Below, piece by piece: positions 5,649 through 10,597 of a DNA stretch of 10,597 nt. The stretch is from contig JAEEVB010000072.1 of the NCBI GenBank assembly GCA_016287065.1, positions 1 to 10,597 on the forward strand, in the 5' to 3' direction. A program made the translations under genes and the position numbers. The notes under the pieces were generated by a model, which was not told the DNA's origin, did no database searches, and saw nothing but the letters and a program-made list of their open reading frames with translations. Source of the stretch: Muribaculaceae bacterium. Lineage in GTDB: Bacteria > Bacteroidota > Bacteroidia > Bacteroidales > Muribaculaceae. The stretch's first letter is position 1. Every line of letters starts with the position of its first letter.

Positions 5649-5684
5649 TCAAGTTGTGAAGTGCCAAAGCACTTCACAACTTGA
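5649..5684. repeat. Perfect 16-bp inverted repeat (hairpin)
   Basis: TCAAGTTGTGAAGTGC (5649-5664) and its exact complement (5669-5684) enclose the 4-base loop CAAA. No T tract follows on either strand, so it is not a standard terminator. Its last bases overlap the start of the heptamer tandem repeat. Confidence 0.88.
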
Positions 5685-5765
5685 GGTTTAGAGTATAGGG
5701 TTGAGGGTTGAGGGTTGAGAGTATAGGGTTGAGAGGTGAGAGGTGAGAGGTGAGAGGTGAGGGTT
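5682..5765. repeat. Heptamer tandem repeat, 12 units
   Basis: Read in 7-bp steps from 5682 the plus strand gives TGAGGTT, TAGAGTA, TAGGGTT, GAGGGTT twice, GAGAGTA, TAGGGTT, GAGAGGT four times and GAGGGTT. The register holds for 84 bp. The plus strand is purine- and G-rich with no C at all. There is no open reading frame of interest here; it lies between two hairpins in the gap between convergent rpsT and gyrB units. Confidence 0.85.
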
Positions 5766-5787
5766 TAGGTGGTTATGATGACAACGA

Positions 5788-5817
5788 TCGCCGCATGAGT
5801 TCTGGCTCATGCGGCGA
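5788..5817 (-). terminator. Hairpin after gyrB, possible terminator or 3'-end stabiliser
   Basis: TCGCCGCATGAG (5788-5799) and its exact complement (5806-5817) form a GC-rich 12-bp stem with a 6-base loop, about 30 bp after the gyrB stop codon. No T tract follows on the minus strand, so a classical intrinsic terminator is doubtful; it may protect the mRNA 3' end. Confidence 0.5.
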
Positions 5818-5847
5818 CCGAAAGGAGAATATATGTGAATTGTTTTA

Positions 5848-7806
5848 TTATGTGTCGATGGTTGCGTAGGTGGCGTGCTCCTCGATGAACTTCTTGCGGG
5901 GTGCCACGTCTTCACCCATGAGCATCGAGAAGATGCGGTCGGCCTCGGCGGCATCGCTGATGTTCACACGGCGCAGCATGCGGTTCTCGGGATCCATTGT
6001 GGTCTCCCACAACTGCTCGGCATTCATCTCACCCAAACCTTTGAATCGCTGCTTGCGCACATTCTTCTCTTCGCCGGCAGCATACTTGTCGATGAACTGA
6101 CGCACCTGCACATCGTCCCAGCAATACTCGCTCACGGTGCCCTTGATGCAACGGTAGAGCGGCGGGTTGGCAATGTAGAGGTAGCCATTCTCGATGATGG
6201 GTCGCATGCGACGGAAGAAGAAGGTCATAAGCAACGTAGCAATGTGTGCACCGTCGACGTCGGCATCGGTCATGATGATGATGCGGTGGTAGCGCAGCTT
6301 GCTCAGGTTGGCCTCCTTGGGGTCTTCTTCGGTGCCAATGGTCACGCCCAATGCACGGAAGATGTTGACCACCGACTCGCTCTCAAACACCTTGTGGTCC
6401 ATAGCTTTCTCCACATTCAGGATCTTACCGCGCAACGGGAGGATAGCCTGGAAGTTACGGTCACGTCCCTGCTTGGCCGAGCCGCCTGCCGAGTCACCCT
6501 CGACCAGGAAGAGCTCGCACTTGGCTGGATCCTTGCTCGAACAGTCGGCGAGTTTGCCGGGCAGGCCACCACCCGTCAGTGGCGACTTGCGCTGCACCTT
6601 CATGCGTGCACTCTCGGCGGCATGGCGTGCAGTGGCAGCGAGCACAATCTTCTCGACGATGGTCTTGGCCTGAGCCGGATGCTCCTCGAGATAGATGCCC
6701 AGAGCCTCGCGCACGCTGGTCTCCACAGCACCAATGGCCTCGGTGTTACCCAGCTTGGTCTTGGTCTGTCCCTCAAACTGCGGTTCCATCACCTTCACCG
6801 AGATAACGGCGGTGATGCCTTGACGGAAGTCCTCGGGCTTGATTTCCACCTTCACCTTGTCAAGCATCTTGCTCTCTTCGGCATATTTCTTGAGCGTGCC
6901 ACCCAAACCGCGGCGGAAGCCCGTGAGATGTGTACCACCCTCGATGGTGTTGATATTGTTCACAAACGAATAGATATTCTCGTTGAACGAGGTGTTGTAG
7001 GTCATAGCCACCTCCACAGGAATGCCGCCCTTGTTGCTGGTGATGTGAATCACATCCTTGATGAGCGGTTCTTTGGCAGCATCGATGTAGCGCACAAACT
7101 CGTCGAGACCCGTCTCGGAGTAGTATTGCTCACGACGGGGCTCGCCGTGCTCGTCCTTGTCGCGCAAGTCGCACAGCGACAGGTGCACACCGGCGTTCAG
7201 GTAGGCGAGGTCGCGCAGGCGGGTAGCCAATATGTCGAACTGATATTCGGTTGTCTGGAAAATCTTGCCGTCGGGGTGGAAGAGCACCATGGTGCCATGG
7301 TCTTGGCTCTCGCCTATCACCTTCACCTCGCTGGTGGGCTTGCCATAGGCATACTCCTGCATGTAGATCTTACCGTCGCGATGCACCTCGGCACGCAGAT
7401 AGTCGCTCAGCGCATTCACACAGCTCACGCCCACACCATGCAAGCCGCCCGACACCTTATAGGAGCCCTTGTCGAACTTGCCACCGGCATGGAGCACGGT
7501 CATCACCACCTCCAGAGCCGATTTGTGCAGTTTCTCGTGCTCGTCGACGGGAATGCCGCGGCCATTGTCCTTCACCGAGATCGAATTGTCTTCGTGAATG
7601 GTTACATTTATTTCGTTGCAGAAGCCAGCCAAGGCCTCGTCGATACTGTTGTCGACAACTTCCGACACCAGATGGTGCAGACCCTTCACATGGGTGTCGC
7701 CAATGTACATGGAAGGGCGCTTACGCACGGCTTCAAGTCCCTCGAGGACCTGAATGTTATGCGCCGAATACTGTTTTTCTTCTTGTTCTCTTAATTCGTC
7801 TGACAT
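5848..7806 (-). CDS. gyrB: DNA gyrase subunit B
   Basis: This 652-residue protein has the full GyrB layout. The GHKL ATPase domain has E49 and N53 in SEVVDNSIDEA (catalytic Glu and Mg-binding Asn), DNGRGIP at 80-86 and the glycine loop GGLHGVGVS at 120-128. The transducer domain carries QTKTKLG (347-353) with its ATP-contacting lysine. The TOPRIM domain has EGDSA (436-440) and the metal triad D514, D516, D518 in TDADVDGAH. QRFKGLGEM (586-594) and the end FIEEHATYATIDT are typical of GyrB rather than ParE. With GyrA it introduces negative supercoils using ATP and is the coumarin antibiotic target. The ~150-residue insert of enterobacterial GyrB is absent, as normal outside that group. Position 459 is Arg in PLRGK, where E. 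coli has Lys447. The start ATG is at 7804-7806 with an ~85-nt leader. Confidence 0.97.
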   Translation of the reverse strand: MSDELREQEEKQYSAHNIQVLEGLEAVRKRPSMYIGDTHVKGLHHLVSEVVDNSIDEALAGFCNEINVTIHEDNSISVKDNGRGIPVDEHEKLHKSALEVVMTVLHAGGKFDKGSYKVSGGLHGVGVSCVNALSDYLRAEVHRDGKIYMQEYAYGKPTSEVKVIGESQDHGTMVLFHPDGKIFQTTEYQFDILATRLRDLAYLNAGVHLSLCDLRDKDEHGEPRREQYYSETGLDEFVRYIDAAKEPLIKDVIHITSNKGGIPVEVAMTYNTSFNENIYSFVNNINTIEGGTHLTGFRRGLGGTLKKYAEESKMLDKVKVEIKPEDFRQGITAVISVKVMEPQFEGQTKTKLGNTEAIGAVETSVREALGIYLEEHPAQAKTIVEKIVLAATARHAAESARMKVQRKSPLTGGGLPGKLADCSSKDPAKCELFLVEGDSAGGSAKQGRDRNFQAILPLRGKILNVEKAMDHKVFESESVVNIFRALGVTIGTEEDPKEANLSKLRYHRIIIMTDADVDGAHIATLLMTFFFRRMRPIIENGYLYIANPPLYRCIKGTVSEYCWDDVQVRQFIDKYAAGEEKNVRKQRFKGLGEMNAEQLWETTMDPENRMLRRVNISDAAEADRIFSMLMGEDVAPRKKFIEEHATYATIDT

Positions 7807-7837
7807 ATCTGTTGTTTAATATCTTCGTTTTAGTAGG

Positions 7838-7872
7838 GCCAAAATGCCATTTTTCGCTGCATTTTCTACGCC
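7838..7872 (-). promoter_or_regulatory. Possible hairpin in the gyrB leader
   Basis: On the minus strand AAAATGC and GCATTTT (7-bp perfect match, 7859-7865 and 7841-7847) enclose an 11-base loop, with an outer GGC/GCC pair set across a small internal loop. It lies within the predicted 5' leader. The stem is AT-rich and no known riboswitch or leader motif is recognised. Confidence 0.3.
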
Positions 7873-7897
7873 TTTTTTCATGTTTCAATAAAACATA

Positions 7898-7929
7898 CAA
7901 AAATACAAAAATAGTGGCGAAATCACAAG
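7898..7929 (-). promoter_or_regulatory. Promoter region of gyrB
   Basis: The minus strand holds two overlapping-phase copies of TATTTTTG (7906-7913 and 7898-7905). The downstream copy has CTTG (7926-7929) 20 bp upstream, fitting a -33/-7 pair. Either copy could serve, giving a leader of about 85-95 nt. A-rich tracts at 7942-7958 lie just upstream. Confidence 0.6.
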
Positions 7930-7950
7930 TTTATGAGCCTTAAAAAAACC

Positions 7951-8014
7951 AAAAAAAATGCACGTGGAGGGGTTTTTATGCCTTCAAGTCCTTGCTAAGG
8001 GTTTCAGGCACCCC
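7951..8014 (-). terminator. Weak candidate terminator after the guanylyltransferase gene
   Basis: On the minus strand GGGG-TGCCT (8014-8006) can pair with AGGCA and, after a 6-base bulge, CCCC (7983-7969); a small inner CCTT/AAGG pairing is also possible. A run of eight T follows (7951-7958), separated from the stem by about 10 bases. The bulge and distance make this uncertain. Confidence 0.3.
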
Positions 8015-8027
8015 GATCACGCCTTTT

Positions 8028-9104
8028 TCACAGGTATTTTTCACCATATTTCAGCTTCACCTCGTTCACATATTGGCGAATCTTCTGCTCTTCGTTCTTA
8101 GGCACAATGAGCAGTGCGTCGGCAGCATCGGCAATGATGTAATTGTCGAGCCCCGAGGCCACAATGAGTTTGTCGGGCGGCATAGCAATCACGTTGTCGT
8201 GACTGTTCACCAGCAAGGCCTGGCAATTTTGCGTCACATTACCCTGCTCGTTCTTATCCGACACATCATAGAGTGCTCCCCACGTGCCCAGATCGGTCCA
8301 ACCAAAGTCTACACGCTCCACGCACACGTTGATGGCTTTCTCCATAATGGCGTAGTCGATAGAAATGTTGGCACATGAGGCATACATCCCATTGATGAAA
8401 TCCTGCTCGCCCGGAGTACCAAACAATGCAACTCCCGCCTCGAACCGCGCCGCAATGTCGGGCGCCAACTCACGCACAGCACGCAAGATAGAATCGACGT
8501 GCCAGAAGAACATGCCCGAGTTCCAGTAGAACTCGCCACTCTCCAGAAACACCTTGGCAAGCGTGAGGTCGGGCTTCTCGGTGAAGGTTTTCACACGTGA
8601 GAAATTGGCATCGATTCGGTCGCCAAGCTGAATGTAGCCATAGCCCGTCTCGGGGCGGTTAGGCTTGACGCCAAAGGTGAGCAACGCATCGCGCGACTCC
8701 ACAAACTCATAAGCCCGCAACACGCTTTCCCTGAATGCCTCACGATTCAGTATCAAGTGGTCGCTCGGTGCTACCATAATCACAGCATCGGGATTCAGCG
8801 CCTTGATATGATAGGCCGCCCAGGCGTTACAAGGGGCCGTGTTGCGACGTGCAGGCTCGAGCAGAATCTGGTTCTTGCTGATTTGTGGCAGTTGCTCCTC
8901 GATGAGGCCGGCATACTGCTCATTGGTGAGCATAATGATATTCTCGAAAGGCACAATGCCATCGAGACGCTCCACTGTGAGTTGCAACAAGCTCTTGCCC
9001 GTGCCCAGGAAGTCGATGAATTGTTTGGGCTTGCTACTGCGGCTGTAGGGCCAGAAACGGCTACCCACACCACCGCACATAATCACGCAATATCGGTTGT
9101 TCAT
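8028..9104 (-). CDS. Mannose-1-phosphate guanylyltransferase, monofunctional
   Basis: The 358-residue protein is a nucleotidyltransferase making GDP-mannose from mannose-1-phosphate and GTP. Seen in order: the signature CGGVGSRFWPYSRSSKPKQF (10-29, nucleotide-binding loop and KPKQF), EPARRNTAP (83-91), PSDH (113-116, metal-binding Asp), ETGYGYI (152-158), FTEKPD (174-179), WNSGMFFW (194-201), IDYAIMEK (249-256) and FGWTDLGTW (267-275). These are the sugar-phosphate contacts of the ManC/ManB-type family. The C-terminal cupin (phosphomannose isomerase) domain of two-function ManC proteins is missing, so it catalyses only the transferase step. GDP-mannose feeds mannosylated and fucosylated surface glycans in Bacteroidales. 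The gene follows the zinc-ribbon protein by 47 bp with no promoter element visible between, so cotranscription is likely. The symbol (manC or gmp) varies, so I leave it blank. Confidence 0.93.
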   Translation of the reverse strand: MNNRYCVIMCGGVGSRFWPYSRSSKPKQFIDFLGTGKSLLQLTVERLDGIVPFENIIMLTNEQYAGLIEEQLPQISKNQILLEPARRNTAPCNAWAAYHIKALNPDAVIMVAPSDHLILNREAFRESVLRAYEFVESRDALLTFGVKPNRPETGYGYIQLGDRIDANFSRVKTFTEKPDLTLAKVFLESGEFYWNSGMFFWHVDSILRAVRELAPDIAARFEAGVALFGTPGEQDFINGMYASCANISIDYAIMEKAINVCVERVDFGWTDLGTWGALYDVSDKNEQGNVTQNCQALLVNSHDNVIAMPPDKLIVASGLDNYIIADAADALLIVPKNEEQKIRQYVNEVKLKYGEKYL

Positions 9105-9151
9105 AGTTTTCTTGTTTTAAAACAGTCTCTTGTGGTATTAATCTCTACTTA

Positions 9152-9697
9152 TTATAATTGATAACCCAAGTAAACGATGATGCCAAAGATGGCCACCAGC
9201 ACCACCATTATCGAGTAGGCAAATACCTTAAAGCGCAAGCTGGGTGGTTCTGGACGCAATTCCTTCGAGAACACCTTGGGCACATAACGGTAGGCATTGG
9301 ACGATGACGCTTTAGGCTTTGACTCGCTCTTGGTTGCCGATAGAGGCGCTGTTGCCGACGGATTCGACACCGTTGCCTTCGGTGCCGTTTCGGCCGCTGG
9401 CGTCACCTGTTGATTCGACAAAAGGGCAATGCCACAGAAGGGGCAGTAACGCAAGCCCTCGTGATGAGGCAACTCCCTGCCACAACCATAGCAAAAGCGC
9501 TCACCCCCATGCGACTGCACCTCGAGCACAGCAGGCTTTGGGTAGACTTGCGCCACCGCCTCGGGCTCAGGCAATTCCACTCCATCGGCCACAAACTCGG
9601 TGAGGCACTGCGGGCAAATCACAACGCCTCGGCACACCACCAGTTCGTCGTGCGATATACTCAAGCCTTTACCACAATGCGGACAAGTCAAATTCAT
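9152..9697 (-). CDS. Double zinc-ribbon protein with a C-terminal membrane helix, function unknown
   Basis: This 181-residue protein has two predicted zinc ribbons. The first uses C5-x2-C8 and C28-x2-C31 (MNLTCPHCGK ... VVICPQC), with an extra C22. The second uses C69-x2-C72 and C85-x2-C88 (RFCYGCGREL ... RYCPFCG). A Pro/Ala/Ser/Thr/Lys-rich linker (about 95-150) leads to one hydrophobic helix at ~158-178, and only three residues follow it. There is no N-terminal signal peptide, so the expected topology is ribbons in the cytoplasm with a tail anchor in the inner membrane. The first ribbon resembles the MJ0042 type seen at the N-terminus of other bacterial membrane proteins, but no function follows from that. 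It has a TATCTTTG element at 9771-9778 and a leader hairpin at 9729-9755, and probably shares a transcript with the guanylyltransferase. Confidence 0.8.
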   Translation of the reverse strand: MNLTCPHCGKGLSISHDELVVCRGVVICPQCLTEFVADGVELPEPEAVAQVYPKPAVLEVQSHGGERFCYGCGRELPHHEGLRYCPFCGIALLSNQQVTPAAETAPKATVSNPSATAPLSATKSESKPKASSSNAYRYVPKVFSKELRPEPPSLRFKVFAYSIMVVLVAIFGIIVYLGYQL

Positions 9698-9728
9698 ATA
9701 GGCAAATGTTTATCTCTCACTTGGTTAC

Positions 9729-9755
9729 AATTCGGCAACAAGCAGTTGCCAAATT
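9729..9755 (-). promoter_or_regulatory. Hairpin in the leader of the zinc-ribbon gene
   Basis: In minus-strand RNA AAUUUGGCAAC and GUUGCCGAAUU form an 11-bp stem with a 5-base loop and one U-G wobble. In plus-strand RNA the same position would be a C-A mismatch, so the structure favours the minus-strand transcript. It lies between the -7 element (9771-9778) and the ATG at 9697. No known riboswitch matches. Confidence 0.5.
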
Positions 9756-9770
9756 ATATCAATTAATTTA

Positions 9771-9778
9771 CAAAGATA
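9771..9778 (-). promoter_or_regulatory. Bacteroidota -7 element for the zinc-ribbon / guanylyltransferase genes
   Basis: The minus strand reads TATCTTTG, an exact TAnnTTTG match, 73 bp before the ATG. The upstream region is AT-rich and has no clear TTTG at 18-20 bp, so the -33 half is weak. Confidence 0.5.
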
Positions 9779-9831
9779 TAAAATATAAATGTAATATCTA
9801 TATTAAATATCCCCAATTTTTTGAAAAAATA

Positions 9832-10597
9832 CTATTCTTTCTCTTTTGAAACTGCCACCTGCTTGCGAGCATCACCATTTACGGTAGCCACTGATTCTTT
9901 CGCTCCGCCATCGGTATCATTGCGCCATGCCACAGCAAGCTGGTTCAGCTGCTCACGGGCCTCATTAAACTCCTCATTAAATTCGTCATCGGTCATGGCC
10001 CTTGACCCCGAGAGCTGCTGCAGCGACTGCAGCTGATCGGTCACCTCACGGGCACGCACACGGTCATTGAGCAATTGATAAATGGTGAGCTTGTTGAGCA
10101 ACGACTGCTCTCGGGCTTCCAAGTCACCCTCGTTCTCAGCTAGTTCCTTGTCGCACACAGCCAAGGCGCGCTGCCCGTAGTAGAGCATCGAGTCGTGGCG
10201 CTCCTCAAGGAAGTATTTTCCGGCATAGAACTGCAGACGGGCCACATTGTCGGGATCCTTGCTCAGCAACTGCTCCTGCAGGCGCATCGCCTCCTTCACC
10301 CTACCCGCCTTCATGAGCAACTGCGACCGTGTGAGCATCGTGTAGAAGTGCCCTTGCGCAGTGGTATCGATGCGTTCAAGGCTGTCGTTCAACGCCATGG
10401 CACGCTTGAAGGTCTCCTCGTTACGATTGTTTTCATACTCACTGATATAGCCTTCCATCTCCTCGTTCAGCGCCTCGATGCGCGCCTCGAGCGAGTCGGT
10501 CGCCTGACTCACCTCGCTCGCCTCATGCGACTGCTCGGTCGACGGTTTCGTGCCTGTGCACGACCACACACACAGCAACAAGCCAAGCAATATGAGC
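9832..10597 (-). CDS. TPR-like lipoprotein, 5' end outside window
   Basis: The frame is open to the window edge and ends with TAG at 9832-9834, giving at least 254 residues. An internal TTG at 10588-10590 could be read as a start, but it lies within the hydrophobic part of a signal peptide (LILLGLLLCVWSC), so the true start is a few codons outside. VWSC is a plausible lipobox with Cys as the lipidation site. The mature protein begins with a Ser/Thr/Glu-rich linker, then is helical: SQATDSLEARIEALNEEME looks like a coiled coil, and HFYTMLTRSQLLMKAGRV through DPDNVARLQFYAGKYFLEE has the spacing of tetratricopeptide repeats. TPR lipoproteins commonly act as scaffolds at the envelope; the partner here is unknown. 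Four tripeptides (DSL twice, DTT, DSM) fit the Bacteroides O-glycosylation pattern. Confidence 0.78.
   Translation of the reverse strand, partial: LILLGLLLCVWSCTGTKPSTEQSHEASEVSQATDSLEARIEALNEEMEGYISEYENNRNEETFKRAMALNDSLERIDTTAQGHFYTMLTRSQLLMKAGRVKEAMRLQEQLLSKDPDNVARLQFYAGKYFLEERHDSMLYYGQRALAVCDKELAENEGDLEAREQSLLNKLTIYQLLNDRVRAREVTDQLQSLQQLSGSRAMTDDEFNEEFNEAREQLNQLAVAWRNDTDGGAKESVATVNGDARKQVAVSKEKE

Noticed and set aside
5649..5817. CRISPR array or integration remnant next to tRNA-Glu
   Set aside because: The repeat units are contiguous heptamers without spacers, and there is no integrase, transposase or repeated tRNA 3' end to mark an attachment site beyond the second complete tRNA.
5875..7794. 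A 639-residue open frame on the plus strand opposite gyrB
   Set aside because: It is the antisense mirror of gyrB, whose motifs are unmistakable. The mirror product is rich in His, Leu and Val without domains, a usual effect of codon bias.
9113..9124. Palindrome TGTTTTAAAACA just upstream of the guanylyltransferase start
   Set aside because: A 12-bp AT-rich palindrome is expected by chance in this DNA, and no matching second site or neighbouring regulator supports an operator.

Overview
The window looks like a core chromosomal segment of a Bacteroidota member, most likely order Bacteroidales (Prevotellaceae- or Muribaculaceae-like; the family is inference). The signs are the protein types, the near absence of Shine-Dalgarno sequences, several small lipoproteins with Bacteroidales-style signal peptides, and repeated upstream elements of the form TAnnTTTG, some with a TTTG about 18-20 bp further upstream. 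This is the Bacteroidota sigma-ABfr promoter pattern. Genes are moderately GC-rich and intergenic regions are strongly AT-rich. I see no phage, transposase, CRISPR or defence genes.

Layout: (1) 1-481, plus strand: 3' end of rnr (RNase R). (2) 539-1677, minus strand: a small lipoprotein, a three-helix membrane protein, and a second small lipoprotein with an in-frame 24-bp repeat, a strong terminator and a promoter backed by phased A/T tracts. (3) 2015-3670, minus: a long-chain fatty acid CoA (or ACP) ligase of the adenylate-forming family. (4) 3906-4079, plus: a tRNA-Asp(GTC) gene with its own promoter and terminator, converging on recO (4158-4883, minus). (5) 5038-5640, plus: tRNA-Glu(TTC), rpsT and a second, identical tRNA-Glu(TTC), apparently one transcription unit closed by a hairpin terminator. 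(6) 5649-5817: an unusual intergenic block made of a perfect 16-bp hairpin, a 12-unit heptamer tandem repeat and a second perfect hairpin downstream of gyrB. (7) 5848-7806, minus: gyrB. (8) 8028-9697, minus: a monofunctional mannose-1-phosphate guanylyltransferase preceded by a double zinc-ribbon protein with one C-terminal membrane helix. (9) 9832 to the window end, minus: a TPR-like lipoprotein whose start lies outside the window.

Functionally most of this is housekeeping: RNA decay, recombinational repair, DNA supercoiling, translation (S20 and three tRNAs), lipid activation and GDP-mannose supply. The least explained parts are the small lipoproteins, the tRNA-Glu/rpsT/tRNA-Glu arrangement, the heptamer repeat block and the zinc-ribbon membrane protein. 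I found no convincing new multi-gene system.
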